Below, piece by piece: positions 9,665 to 18,489 of a stretch of 44,853 bases of DNA. Made by a program: the position numbers and the translations under genes. Location of the stretch: positions 1 to 44,853 of the forward strand of contig WSXZ01000068.1 of assembly GCA_009773555.1 (NCBI GenBank), given 5' to 3'. The stretch's first letter is position 1. Each line of letters starts with the position of its first letter. Source of the stretch: Methylocystaceae bacterium (lineage in GTDB: Bacteria; Pseudomonadota; Alphaproteobacteria; Rhizobiales; Beijerinckiaceae). The notes beneath the pieces were generated by a model. That model was not told the DNA's origin. It saw only the letters and a list, made by a program, of their open reading frames with translations, and searched no databases.

Positions 9665-10075
9665 ACTTGCTGTTGCAGTGCTCTCTGCAGGAAGCAGGCG
9701 TGCATGGAAGAGCCCAGCTCGACCATACATCGTTCGTTTGAGCGCTTTCAGGCGATTGATTTCCCTTCCGTCTGGCCGTTGCTCCATGGCTCAGTAATCG
9801 CATTTCTCACCGCGTCGATGTCTCTCTGCGGCGTTCGAGCAAACGTTGCATCGCGTAGAGGCTCGACTTCTGCGCGTTTTTCAGTCAGACGCCGAGCTTG
9901 CTAACATTCTTGCTTTGAGCAAGCCGCTAAATCGCATGGCGAGGCGACGCATTGTGCCGAACTCTGGCCAGTCCGTTTTCATCGTATCGACTTTTGCAGC
10001 TTGACTGGCGGTCAGCAATTCACGCGGCGTGATGCAGAGCGCCGCGGCAACGATCGGCGAGATCGATCGTCCGGT
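9665..10075 (-). mobile_element. ISL3-family (IS204/IS1001/IS1096/IS1165) transposase C-terminal remnant
   Basis: The minus strand carries the end of an ISL3-type DDE transposase split by frameshifts. ALCITPRELLTASQAAKV lies at about 10,050-9997, MRRLAMRFSGLLKA follows, then VRNAITEPWSNGQTEG (the conserved region around the last catalytic Glu), and in a third frame INRLKALKRTMYGRAG with LFHARLLP near 9690. At least two frameshifts and an internal stop break it, and the N-terminal zinc ribbon and first Asp are gone. No inverted repeats were identified. Confidence 0.85.
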
Positions 10076-10229
10076 TGCAAGTCAATTACCCCTTCAAGGC
10101 GACATTGAGAGGCGAATTGTGCAGGCTTGCTTTCGCCGATCCAGACAAGGCGCGCGCAGTTGGCGCGCGATCCGTCCACGTTATCTGTCCGATCGGGGCT
10201 GCTCCGACGTCAGCAGACGAGTTTAAGCC

Positions 10230-11071
10230 ATGGCGACCATGCACGAGCGCTCGATTGTCGTGTTCGGCGGAACCGGGTTTCTCGGGCGCCGGGTGGTTTG
10301 GCGTCTACGTAAGGCTGGGTTTTTTGTTAGGATTGCGTCGAGGCATCCGGATCGGGGGCATAGGTTGTTTGGTTTTGATGATCCGCAACTTCGCTCGATC
10401 GAGGCCAACATTCACGATGAGCGGTCAATCGCCAATGTAGTTGCTGACGCTTACGGCGTTGTGAAGTGGCGGATCAAGCACGTCGAGCCGGAGTGGAGCG
10501 GCTCGCGCACGATTCAGGAATCGGCTCCGATGCCGGCTCGTCGTCACTCTATATCCGCAAGCGTGGCGAAGGCGAACTGGCGGTTCGCGCCGCCTTCGCA
10601 GATGCAATTCTTATTCGGCCGGCGGTGATGTTCGGCGCGGACGATTCATTTCTCACCGCCATCCTCAAACTCCTCCGCCAACTTCCAATCTACCCGATGT
10701 TCGGGCGCGGTCTCACGAGATTGCAGCCCGCCTATGTGGAGGATGTGGCGGAAGCAATCGCTCGGGCGGTAGATCGGAAGGACGTGCAAGCGATCATTTT
10801 CGAGTTTGGCGGTCCTCGCGTCTACTCTTACGAGGCATTGCTCAGAGTCGTCGGCCATGAAGCCAACCTCAAGCCTATGTTGGTTCCGGTCCCATTTGCC
10901 GCGTGGCGAACGCTGGCTTGGTTCGCGGAAATGCTCCCGAGCCCGCCCGTCACGCGCAATCAAGTAGAGCTGATGCAGGTCGATAGCGTGTCGTCGCCAG
11001 AGATGCCAGGATTTGAAGATCTTGGAATTTCGCCGCACTCGGTCGAGGAAATACTCCAGGAGATCTTATAG
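10230..11071 (+). pseudogene. NDUFA9-like NAD(P)-binding protein with internal deletion/frameshift
   Basis: Frame 1 (10,230 to about 10,463) gives MATMHERSIVVFGGTGFLGRR, the Rossmann GGTGFLG loop of atypical SDRs related to complex I subunit NDUFA9, and runs to ANVVADAYGVV. From about 10,463 another frame continues with ARRAGVERLAHDSGIGSD, a YIRKRGEGE segment, LIRPAVMFG and a complete C-terminus ending at 11,069-11,071. In the family the stretch between VVADAYGVVN and ERVA is about 25 residues; here it is absent, so a short deletion with a frameshift has fused the halves. The protein would have been a cytosolic or membrane-associated NAD(P) reductase of unclear substrate. As read, no full product can be made. 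Confidence 0.8.
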
Positions 11072-11491
11072 GATCACTGACCAAAGGGATCCGCTCGCGA
11101 AAGCGGTGGTCGGCTTCGGCTTTATGATTTTGCAAGCCATGTCGCCACGCTGGAGAATCTGCGCGCAGAGGCGCCAGTGTCAACGGCGGCGAGAATCCCT
11201 GCCACCGGGGCGGCGTTAATCCAGGCCAGTTCGGCGGCGGAAAACGTTTTGGGCTACAAAAGCCTCTGCATTTCCTCCTCCCACAATTTATCTCTGAAAA
11301 TAGTTCCTTTAAGGTCGGGCCGCGGCTGGGCGGATTGACCGCGCTTGAGCACGATGAGCACGTCGCCGAGTGGATAAGGTTAGCTGACAAAGTGGCGCAA
11401 CCTGTGCCAGTTTCCAGAGGCGGACGCGGCAATGACGAACCGGATACCGCTACGCGACGAAGGTCACAGGTCTGTCTGCTCGAACGGACCC
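11072..11491. other. Intergenic stretch, no gene recognised
   Basis: A minus-strand frame at about 11,115-11,245 reads FSAAELAWINAAPVAGIL, then VDTGASARRFSSVATWLA and a stop. It is protein-like in composition but has no start and no family I can name, so it may be a remnant. Nothing else is supported here. Confidence 0.4.
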
Positions 11492-12058
11492 TTACTCGGT
11501 GATCTCGATTGGAACTGGCCTTTTCAGCTTGATCTGGCGCATCTCGTTCGAACTATCCAGCATCCTCTTGAACCAGCTCTCGCTCTCCCAGCTGTCGCCC
11601 GCCTGCAGCACTCGGCGCGCGAGTTCGACAGCGTCCTTGTTCGCGAGGCGGATCGAGCCGTGCGACGCGGCCTTGCCGATCGAGTCGAGCTCATCCGTGC
11701 CATGTATCGAATAGGGCGGCTGGAACACTAGCCGGGCGCGTCCCATCGGGTTCGCAGGGTGGCCGGGCCGCTTGTATTCCTTGCCTTGGGCCCATTCGCC
11801 CTCTGGCGGGGTCCAATCGGGATTGATGTCGACGCGGTCGATGTGCCAGCTTCCGGTGGGGGTCGCATGGTCCTGCTTGCCGATTGCGACTTTGTAAGTT
11901 TCCCGGCCCCCCTCGCCATGCACGCGCAGCGCGCGTTCGCCGAGGCTCACTTTCAGCCGTAAAGTGGCTTGATTGTTTTCTCGGCCAAGCGCCGTTCCGG
12001 CCGTGCTGACGATCAGCAGCGCCGCGCAGATCAGAGCGGAGCTAAGGTTCTGTCTCAA
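11492..12058 (-). CDS. L,D-transpeptidase (YkuD) domain protein with Ser in place of catalytic Cys
   Basis: The 188-residue protein has an N-terminal hydrophobic segment (about 5-25, a signal peptide or anchor) and a YkuD fold. It shows the typical ATPTGSWHI, YSIHGT and ASHGSIRLAN motifs. In YkuD enzymes the last motif is SHGC(I/V)R, where Cys is the nucleophile that forms 3-3 peptidoglycan cross-links or attaches proteins. Here codon 11,656-11,654 is TCG, giving Ser135. The His pair is kept. A TTG start at 12,058 is preferred because GGAGG lies 5 bases upstream; an open frame extends to 12,112 without a comparable site. Ser is unlikely to support normal activity, so the protein may be inactive, a regulator, or use another chemistry. 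Confidence 0.8.
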   Translation of the reverse strand: MRQNLSSALICAALLIVSTAGTALGRENNQATLRLKVSLGERALRVHGEGGRETYKVAIGKQDHATPTGSWHIDRVDINPDWTPPEGEWAQGKEYKRPGHPANPMGRARLVFQPPYSIHGTDELDSIGKAASHGSIRLANKDAVELARRVLQAGDSWESESWFKRMLDSSNEMRQIKLKRPVPIEITE

Positions 12059-12236
12059 TCCATCCTCCAACGTCTGTATATGTGCGACACGCGCGTCGAC
12101 GGCGGCGGCCATGGCCGTCGCCCAAAAAGCCGCCCGCTTCGAGGTGAGGCGAAAGACAGACTCGTTGAAGATTGAAAGCGCCTGCTGTCAATCAAGCCCC
12201 CCAGGCGGGCGGCCGGGGGTATTTCAGAGGCGTTCG

Positions 12237-12920
12237 TCAGGTTCGCATGAAGCTCAGAACCGTAGCGCTGAGCGTGCTGCCGGTGAGCACGAGCGTGGCG
12301 CCGAGCGCCAGCAGCGCGACCAGATTCAGCGTCAGGTCGGCGGGGCTCCCGGCCAGCGCCAGAATGCCGAGGACGATCGCCGCCAATCCCGCGAGCGCCT
12401 GAATGCCAGCCGAACCCGACGCCATTTCGCTCGCGAGCATCTCCGCGCCGACGTGTTGGGACTGTGCAACCGATGTATCCATCAGCGCGGAATTGCGCCG
12501 CAGCACATACAGGCGCCACACGGCGTTGCTGCCCAGTAGCAGAGCAGTGCCAAATCCGATTATGGCGATCGGCGATAGGAGCGCGGTGTTGATTCCCAGG
12601 AGCGAGGGGATGCCAAGCACGATGCCGCCTGCGCCGACGAGGAAGATAAGCGCGAGGCTGTTGCCGCCCATCTGTTCCGGCATGGCGCTCCGAACGCCGC
12701 CGGGGAACACGATCTGCGCATATTCGGATAGCATTGCGCCGCCCTGAATCAGAAGCGCCACGCCAAACACGATCGTCGCGATGGCGACCATCATGGGAGG
12801 CGAAATTCCAACCAAACCGCAAATCACAAGTACGATCGTGACGACGCCCCCTATGGCGTCGGTAAGGCCGCCATAAGCGACCGCATTTTCATGCGATGCG
12901 ATGTCTCGGGTAATCGACAT
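12237..12920 (-). CDS. Integral membrane protein, unknown function
   Basis: The 227-residue protein has about six hydrophobic segments (near 22-42, 45-62, 88-108, 113-133, 168-188 and 190-222). These seem to form two similar halves, each with a GG(I/V)xxIVL(G/V)I(P/C) pattern, so an internal duplication is likely. A polar loop with GGNSLALIFLVG links them. It starts at ATG 12,920 and lies about 180 bases upstream of the L,D-transpeptidase in the same direction. No family was recognised; small duplicated membrane proteins of this kind are often labelled hypothetical in Hyphomicrobiales. Confidence 0.7.
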   Translation of the reverse strand: MSITRDIASHENAVAYGGLTDAIGGVVTIVLVICGLVGISPPMMVAIATIVFGVALLIQGGAMLSEYAQIVFPGGVRSAMPEQMGGNSLALIFLVGAGGIVLGIPSLLGINTALLSPIAIIGFGTALLLGSNAVWRLYVLRRNSALMDTSVAQSQHVGAEMLASEMASGSAGIQALAGLAAIVLGILALAGSPADLTLNLVALLALGATLVLTGSTLSATVLSFMRT

Positions 12921-13481
12921 GTGGGATACTCCGGCCGCAAGCCCCCGTCGGCTAGCTAGCGGCGCTTACGCCCGGGGCAAGGCCAGTGGCTTTGGTGCTT
13001 CCTTGGTTTCTTGCTTAAGCTGCGATCAATTCTTTAGGATTCAGTGGGGACCCGTCCATGTGGCGGCGCAGGACGCATTTAGATTCTGATGCAGAGCGGA
13101 AGCGCGCCCAGATGAAGCGGAAATGGCCCAGGACTAAGAACGAATAGACGTCCGCTTGACGCCGGTATCTCCGCGATCGCTAAATCTCTCGCGATGGCCG
13201 GCAGCCGCTTAAGCCGGATAGGCGGAGGCGCTCCCGTAGATAGGCTCGAATGTTTTGATCCCGCTTTTGCGCGGCGGCCGGGTCTTGTAGCTTGGCGCCG
13301 TTAGCCCCGCGGCGATGCACGTGCGTACTTGTCCCACGCGTAATCCATCCACATGGCGATACCCTTTGCCGACAAAGCTTGGCGTGCTCTCCTCACAACG
13401 CAAACCCACAAGAAGGGTGAAACAATTTCTTCTCTGCGCAGTTGTGGCGAGGATCGGTGAACTCACGCTCGGAGAGAGAGT
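12921..13481. other. Gene-free stretch between divergent genes
   Basis: These 560 bases separate the minus-strand membrane protein from the plus-strand peptidoglycan-binding gene. Promoters of both must lie here, but no convincing -35/-10 pair stands out. A minus-strand open frame covers much of it (13,209-14,108), but it runs antisense through the next gene and has shadow-like composition. Confidence 0.45.
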
Positions 13482-13916
13482 ATGAAAAGCTTTACTATAG
13501 TCATGTTGGCTTCCGCCGCGCTCGCCCTTCCCGCCCTCGCCGAGCAGCGGAATGAAGGGCAAATGTATAGAAATCAGAACCAGCAGCAAGATCGGACGCG
13601 TCAGGACTTGGGCTGGAGAGGAGAACAGACCGGTCAGATGCGGCAGGGCATCCAAGCGGAGAACCTCAGCTCGAATCAAATTCATAAGATTCAGCGCGCG
13701 CTTAAGAACGCCGGACACGACGTCGGCGATGTAGATGGCAAGTGGGGTCCGAACACGCGGCGGGCATTGAAGGATTTCCAGGAGGACAAGGGAATGGCTG
13801 TCACGGGCCAGCTCAACAGGCGCGTCATCGGCGCCTTGGGGTTCGACCCGCAGCGCTTCGCACCCGATGACGGGCATTATTTTGGTTACAGCGGAAGGGG
13901 ACAGCGAGCGCGATGA
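13482..13916 (+). CDS. Secreted peptidoglycan-binding domain protein
   Basis: This 144-residue protein has a Sec signal peptide (MKSFTIVMLASAALALPALA, then E) and a Gln/Asn/Arg-rich linker (about 22-60). A PG_binding_1 domain (about 65-118) follows, with the hallmark pattern IHKIQRALKNAGHDVG, then DGKWGPNTRRALKDFQ and GQLNRRVIGALG. Such domains bind peptidoglycan in the periplasm, but no catalytic domain is attached. The ATG follows GGAGAGAGAG closely. Homologues in Hyphomicrobiales are often stress-induced small envelope proteins; that role is inference. Confidence 0.8.
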   Translation: MKSFTIVMLASAALALPALAEQRNEGQMYRNQNQQQDRTRQDLGWRGEQTGQMRQGIQAENLSSNQIHKIQRALKNAGHDVGDVDGKWGPNTRRALKDFQEDKGMAVTGQLNRRVIGALGFDPQRFAPDDGHYFGYSGRGQRAR

Positions 13917-13965
13917 ATATCGCCTCCAGAGAGGCGAGCGTTGCTCACTAGCTGAAGACGCAAAA

Positions 13966-13998
13966 CGCCCCGCCGCTACATATGCAGCGGTCGGGGCG
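13966..13998 (-). terminator. GC-rich hairpin, terminator-like on the minus strand
   Basis: Arms 13,966-13,977 and 13,986-13,998 pair with one bulged base around an 8-base loop. On the minus strand the hairpin is followed by TTTT. No minus-strand gene needs it, and on the plus strand, downstream of the peptidoglycan-binding gene, it lacks a T tract. Its function is uncertain. Confidence 0.35.
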
Positions 13999-14139
13999 AC
14001 CATCTGGGGACTATCCGAATATCTCCAACGCAATGCGCACCTGCGTTCCTCGCCGCGGCGTTCCGCAAGGGCGCTGGCGAACTTTGACGCGACTCCAGCA
14101 GTTAACAACTTCGAAGCCGCGACTTAAAAGGAGACGCCG

Positions 14140-15414
14140 GTGAATGAGGATGCGCACCATAGATTCTATGCTCCTAGACGTAGCTCAAGCCCGACGTCGG
14201 AACGATTTCTTTTCGCCACCGGAATCGAGTGCAGCTATCCAACTATCGAAACCTCGAACGGACGCATTCGGCGCGATCAGATGCTGGAATGTGGCCATTA
14301 CGACCGCTGGCGGGAGGACCTTAATCTCGTCCGCGAAATCGGCTGCCATTACCTTCGCTACGGACCGCCTTATTATCTGATGCACCAGGGCCCTGGCCGC
14401 TACGACTGGTCCTTCGCGGACGAGGTCATGCCCGTGATCCGGGAAATGGGGATCGTCCCGATTGTTGATCTTTGCCATTTCGGTGTGCCGGACTGGCTGG
14501 AGAATTTTCAAAATCCTGACTTTCCGCGCTTTTTTGCCGAATACGCCAAAGCCTTTGCGGAGCGCTATCCCTGGGTCCGGTTCTATACGCCGGTCAATGA
14601 AATGTACATCACCGCCGAGTTCAGCGGCTATTTCGGCTGGTGGAACGAACGGCTCGCGAGTCATGAGGGCTTTGTCGGCGCGCTCAAGCATGTCGCGAGC
14701 GCCAATCTCAAAGCGATGCTGGCGATTCTCGACGCTCGGCCGGACGCGATCTTCATCCTGTGCGAATCCTCCGAGCACACGCACGCCAACGATCCAAAAT
14801 TCGCCGAGGAAGCCGAAATGTTCAACGAAAGGCGCTTCCTTACTCTTGACTTATCCTTCGGCCGCCGGATCAACACCGGCATGTACGAATATCTGCTCGA
14901 CAACGGCATGACGAAGGAGGAATACGCCGCCTTCCTGCGCCATAATCTGCGCGAACATTGTGTCGTCGGCCATGATTATTACGCGACCAACGAGCGCTTG
15001 CTCGTCGATCATGACGTCAGAGAAGCAAGCGGCGAAGTTTACGGTTATTACGTCATCGCGCGCGCCTATCACGAGCGCTACAAGATGCCCGTCATGCACA
15101 CCGAGACAAATCTCAGCGAGCCTGGATCAGCAGAATGGCTTTGGAAGACCTGGGCCAACATCCAGCAATTGCGTTGGGACGGCGTGCCCATATGCGGCAT
15201 GACCTGGTACAGTCTGACAGATCAGATCGACTGGGACGTCGCCTTGCGCGAGAAGAACGATCGCATCAACCCGCTCGGCCTCTACGATCTTGACCGAAAA
15301 AGTCGCCCCGTCGGTAAGGCTTATAAGGAGTTGATCCAACTTTGGAGCGACGCGTCTCTTTTCCCAAATGGGCCGCTGTCGCTATCCGGCGGCGTCAACA
15401 CGCATGATTCTTGA
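14140..15414 (+). CDS. Family 1 glycoside hydrolase (beta-glucosidase-like)
   Basis: The 424-residue protein has a (beta/alpha)8 barrel with GH1 features: the general acid in TPVNEMYI (Glu154) and the nucleophile in MHTETN (Glu322). It also has early FATGIECSYPT and LRYGPPYY segments and an aromatic MTWYSLTDQIDWD near the end. It is a little shorter than classic beta-glucosidases (about 450), and the TETN nucleophile context differs from the usual (I/V)TENG, so it belongs to a divergent GH1 group often found beside SMP-30 and SDR genes. The GTG start follows AAAGGAGA at about 8 bases. There is no signal peptide, so it is cytosolic and should cleave beta-linked glycosides taken up or made in the cell. 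Its substrate is unknown. Confidence 0.85.
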   Translation: MNEDAHHRFYAPRRSSSPTSERFLFATGIECSYPTIETSNGRIRRDQMLECGHYDRWREDLNLVREIGCHYLRYGPPYYLMHQGPGRYDWSFADEVMPVIREMGIVPIVDLCHFGVPDWLENFQNPDFPRFFAEYAKAFAERYPWVRFYTPVNEMYITAEFSGYFGWWNERLASHEGFVGALKHVASANLKAMLAILDARPDAIFILCESSEHTHANDPKFAEEAEMFNERRFLTLDLSFGRRINTGMYEYLLDNGMTKEEYAAFLRHNLREHCVVGHDYYATNERLLVDHDVREASGEVYGYYVIARAYHERYKMPVMHTETNLSEPGSAEWLWKTWANIQQLRWDGVPICGMTWYSLTDQIDWDVALREKNDRINPLGLYDLDRKSRPVGKAYKELIQLWSDASLFPNGPLSLSGGVNTHDS

Positions 15415-15452
15415 GCGCCGTCCCTGCTTTTCATTCAAGGCTCGACTCGCCG

Positions 15453-15740
15453 TTAAAAATCTCTCCTCCGCATTTCACCGTTCCGTTGCAGCACAACCCG
15501 CTGCTGCCTGAGCGCGGCCTTCTCTGCCTCAAGCCGGCCTCTCGACTCGAGCGGCGACATCAGAATACCCGGATAAGCGCGACGATATCGCGAGCTCAGC
15601 CAATTCACGACCTCCTCAACCCGGTCTTCAACACACACCGGACAGGGGTATGACGCAGCAAGCGCAGGCGCGGCCCGAAGCTCCGCAAGACCGAACTTGA
15701 TCGCGCCGAAGTCGGCAAGCTCGCCGACGGCATGCAGCAA
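15453..15740 (-). pseudogene. Unrecognised gene remnant with CPVC motif
   Basis: A minus-strand open frame ending at 15,453 reads ELADFGAIKFGLAELRAA, then YPCPVCVEDRVEEVVNWL and a charged tail. Its composition is protein-like, but there is no start; the frame emerges from the broken AI-2E transporter sequence at about 15,740. It may be the C-terminus of a separate lost gene. No family was recognised. Confidence 0.35.
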
Positions 15741-15754
15741 GCAAGGGGGAGACA

Positions 15755-16090
15755 GCCGGGCTGATCTATGGCGACACTCGGACCGACATGGGGAACGAAT
15801 TCCACGACGCCTGCGATCACCCCCAGCGCGACGGGCGACGGGAGTTCGATCATCCAGACGGCGAAGCCACAAAGAACAGCGATCATCGCCATGCGGATTA
15901 TTTGCCCAAAGAGCCAGAAGCGAAGCGCGTTGACAATGGCCTCGATCGTCTCTCCTGCGCGTGGTCGCGATTTAGGCGAGAACAGTTTGACCACGCACTC
16001 GCTGTACAAGCCCGGTTGAGTCGCCACATAGATTCCCAGTGAAACGGTTACGACAAAGGCTGCGATCAGATTGTGCTTACACTGAAAAAG
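15755..16090 (-). pseudogene. AI-2E family transporter (PerM-like) fragment
   Basis: The minus strand encodes GIYVATQPGLYSECVVKLF, then SRPRAGETIEAIVNALRFWL, a helix with IIRMAMIAVLCGFAVWMIEL, and LPSPVALGVIAGVVEFVPHVGPS. This is the highly conserved middle-to-late part of AI-2E/PerM membrane proteins (eight helices, about 350 residues). The N-terminal helices and the last helices are missing; after VGPSVA the frame becomes unrelated. It is a truncated, non-functional permease lying between the GH1 and gluconolactonase genes. Confidence 0.8.
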
Positions 16091-16180
16091 TGAGCGGCGA
16101 TTTGGGTGAGCCCTCAAGGGGTGACTGGCGCCGGCGGCGCCCTAACTGGGCTTGCAAGGATCATCCTGCTTGAGTTGGCG

Positions 16181-17119
16181 ATGGCGTCGCGCTTTGAACG
16201 ATTTGGACAAGTGGAGCTCGTGCATGACGCGCGCGCGATCACCGGCGAAAGTCCGACATGGTGCGAACGCGAGCAACAGCTCTACTGGATCGACATCGAA
16301 GAGCCCGCTTTGCACAGATTCGATCCGAGCACCGGGGGTGACCAGCGCTGGGTCATGCCCTGCCAGATCGGCGCCTTCGCGCTTTGCCGAAGCGGCGACA
16401 TCCTCGCCGCCCTGCGACTCGGACTTGCACGGATATCGCTTTTCAACCGCGCGTTCGCGGCGCTAGACGCGCCTCCCTACAACCCGCTCACGCACAGGTT
16501 CAATGAAGGCAAGTGCGACGCTCGCGGGCGGTTTTGGGTCGGCGCGAAATTTGATCCTCTGCCGAGCGCAACGGCAGAACGCCACGCGAGCGCCCTCGGT
16601 CCTTTGACCGGCGCGGCGCCGATTCATGTGCTTGACTACGGGGAGGCGCTGAGGCCGGCGCACGCGAGCGCGGTGATCGCCAACGGCATGGCGTGGAGTC
16701 TGGACAATCGCGTGATGTATTTCGCCGACACGCCGACGCGAAGAGTGACGGCGTTTGACTTCGACATCGAAAGCGGCGCCCTTTCCTCTCCGCGAGTCTT
16801 TGCGCAGTTCCAGGGATCGGACGGAAAGCCCGACGGAGCGGCGATCGACAGGGAAGGGTTTTACTGGTGCGCGCTCTATGGCGGCGGACGCGTCGTGCGC
16901 ATCGCGCCGAATGGCGAGATCGAGCGCGAAATCCGTTTGCCCGTGAGCCAGCCGACCATGTGTGCTTTCGGCGACGCGGACTATCGTTCGCTCTATGTCA
17001 CATCCGCGGCGCAGGGCGTTTCAAAGCAGCGCGAGCCACATGCAGGCGGCATTTTTCGCTGCCGGCCGGGGATCGAAGGCCGTCCGCCACATCTCTTTGC
17101 AGACGACTCGCGATCATGA
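16181..17119 (+). CDS. SMP-30/gluconolactonase-like beta-propeller protein
   Basis: From ATG 16,181 the product is 312 residues, normal for the SMP-30/gluconolactonase/LRE family of six-bladed propellers that open sugar lactones using a bound divalent metal. Family features are ITGESPTW near the start (Glu metal ligand), LYWIDIEEPALHRFDP, NEGKCDARGRFWVG, an IANGMAWS blade (Asn ligand) and SDGKPDGAAID (Asp ligand). The frame is open back to 16,106, but homologues start near MASRFERFG, so 16,181 is preferred despite a weak ribosome site. The stop overlaps the next small frame as ATGA, and an SDR follows. Together with the GH1 gene this suggests oxidation and hydrolysis of sugars. Confidence 0.85.
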   Translation: MASRFERFGQVELVHDARAITGESPTWCEREQQLYWIDIEEPALHRFDPSTGGDQRWVMPCQIGAFALCRSGDILAALRLGLARISLFNRAFAALDAPPYNPLTHRFNEGKCDARGRFWVGAKFDPLPSATAERHASALGPLTGAAPIHVLDYGEALRPAHASAVIANGMAWSLDNRVMYFADTPTRRVTAFDFDIESGALSSPRVFAQFQGSDGKPDGAAIDREGFYWCALYGGGRVVRIAPNGEIEREIRLPVSQPTMCAFGDADYRSLYVTSAAQGVSKQREPHAGGIFRCRPGIEGRPPHLFADDSRS

Positions 17120-17298
17120 GGCTCCCCGTGCGCTCGTGGCCTGCCGAACGCAGCGCGACGTCTTCCGCGGAGCTCGGCGCTTTTGCTCGAGCGCGACCGG
17201 ATCTGTCGATCGGCGTCTTGCGCGAGGAAATCGATCGGAGCCTCGCTGCTATTGGGCGGCCTTCACGGCCGCGCCTGGACGAAATTTCTCACGCGTAG
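17116..17298 (+). CDS. Possible small coupled ORF, 60 residues
   Basis: It begins in an ATGA overlap with the stop of the gluconolactonase-like gene and ends 24 bases before the SDR start. The product (MRLPVRSWPAERSATSS, with LSIGVLREEIDRSL in the second half) is Arg/Ser-rich without a recognised domain. The overlap favours translation by coupling; the composition makes chance equally possible. Confidence 0.35.
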   Translation: MRLPVRSWPAERSATSSAELGAFARARPDLSIGVLREEIDRSLAAIGRPSRPRLDEISHA

Positions 17299-17322
17299 CG
17301 CGACACCAAGGAAATCCTGCGA

Positions 17323-18489
17323 ATGGAAAACACGACAGATTCGAGCCAACAAAGTGCTTCGCAGAGCGACGCTCCGGTCGTCATCGTCACCGGCGCATCT
17401 GCCGGCGTTGGGCGCGCGATCGCCGCAGCCTTTGCGCAACACGGGTTCCGTGTCGCTCTACTTGCGCGCGGCCAGGCGGGTCTCGACGGCGCGAGAGAAG
17501 ACGTCGAGCATCTTGGCGGCGAACCGTTCGTGATAATGACCGACGTCGCCAACCCCTGTCAGGTCGACGCCGCCGCTCGCCATGTCGTTGGTCGCTGGGG
17601 CCGCATCGACGTTTGGGTGAACGCCGCGATGGCGACCGTGGTAGGCCCCGTCGACGCCATTTCTGCAGACGAATTCAAGCGGGTGACGGAAGTCGCCTAT
17701 CTCGGTTATGTGTACGGAACGCTGGCGGCGTTGCGCCACATGCGGCCCCGCGGCGCGGGACGCATCATTCAGATCGGGTCCGCGCTCGCCTATCGCGCGA
17801 TACCGCTGCAGTCGGCGTATTGCGGGGCGAAATTCGCCATCCGTGGATTTACTGACTCGCTGCGCACCGAATTGATTCACGATCGCAGCGCCATTCGACT
17901 CACAATGGTTCAGCTGCCTGGCGTCAACACGCCGCAGTTCGACTGGTCGCGTATGCATTTCGCTCATCGCCACCAGCCGATCGGCGCCTGCTACGAGCCG
18001 GAGGCGGTGGCGCAGGCGGTCGTCGAGGTTGCGCTCTCAACCCATCCGCCGCGGGAGCTCTGGCTCGGCTGGCCGACTCTGCAGGCGATTGCTGGAGCGA
18101 TGGCCGCGCCGGGATTCGCCGACCGATATCTCGCGCGCAACTCGTATGACCAGCAGATTTCCGACGATCCTGTCCTGCCGGGGGACCCCGACGTTCTGTT
18201 TGCGCCGGCGAGCGAGGACCATGGGGCGAGAGGTCGTTTCACGGCGAAAGCTAAGAATGATCTGATCGCGGTGGACCCGTTCCACTTGCGCAGCGGAGCG
18301 TTATTCGCGGGATTGGGGTTGCTTGCGGGAGCATTCCTTTTGGGCCGCTCAAGCGGAGGCGCTCAAGCGCGCGGCCTGCGTCGCCCGTGGCAGCGTTCGG
18401 CGAAAACGCGCGCGTCGTCCTCGTCGACCGCAGCGTCGAACATTCTGCCCGGCGCGCCATCGCGCGTGACGCCGTCGCGGCGAAGATAG
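17323..18489 (+). CDS. SDR-family oxidoreductase with C-terminal membrane helix and run-on tail
   Basis: This is a classical short-chain dehydrogenase with TGASAGVG (about 24-31, cofactor loop), a DVANPCQVD acidic segment, NAA at the central strand, catalytic Ser in IQIGSALAY, and YxxxK as Tyr166/Lys170 in SAYCGAK. An extension to about residue 330 carries a hydrophobic helix (ALFAGLGLLAGAFLLG), so the enzyme is probably tethered to the membrane. From about residue 355 the tail (Arg/Ser-rich) is read through the back of a minus-strand relaxase remnant, so the native stop has probably been lost by rearrangement near 18,386. The start ATG 17,323 lacks a strong ribosome site. The substrate is unknown; neighbours suggest sugars or polyols. 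Confidence 0.85.
   Translation: MENTTDSSQQSASQSDAPVVIVTGASAGVGRAIAAAFAQHGFRVALLARGQAGLDGAREDVEHLGGEPFVIMTDVANPCQVDAAARHVVGRWGRIDVWVNAAMATVVGPVDAISADEFKRVTEVAYLGYVYGTLAALRHMRPRGAGRIIQIGSALAYRAIPLQSAYCGAKFAIRGFTDSLRTELIHDRSAIRLTMVQLPGVNTPQFDWSRMHFAHRHQPIGACYEPEAVAQAVVEVALSTHPPRELWLGWPTLQAIAGAMAAPGFADRYLARNSYDQQISDDPVLPGDPDVLFAPASEDHGARGRFTAKAKNDLIAVDPFHLRSGALFAGLGLLAGAFLLGRSSGGAQARGLRRPWQRSAKTRASSSSTAASNILPGAPSRVTPSRRR

Noticed and set aside
13209-14108. 299-codon open frame on the minus strand
   Set aside because: It runs antisense through the well-supported peptidoglycan-binding protein gene, and its protein is rich in Ser, Arg and Pro without fold-like pattern.
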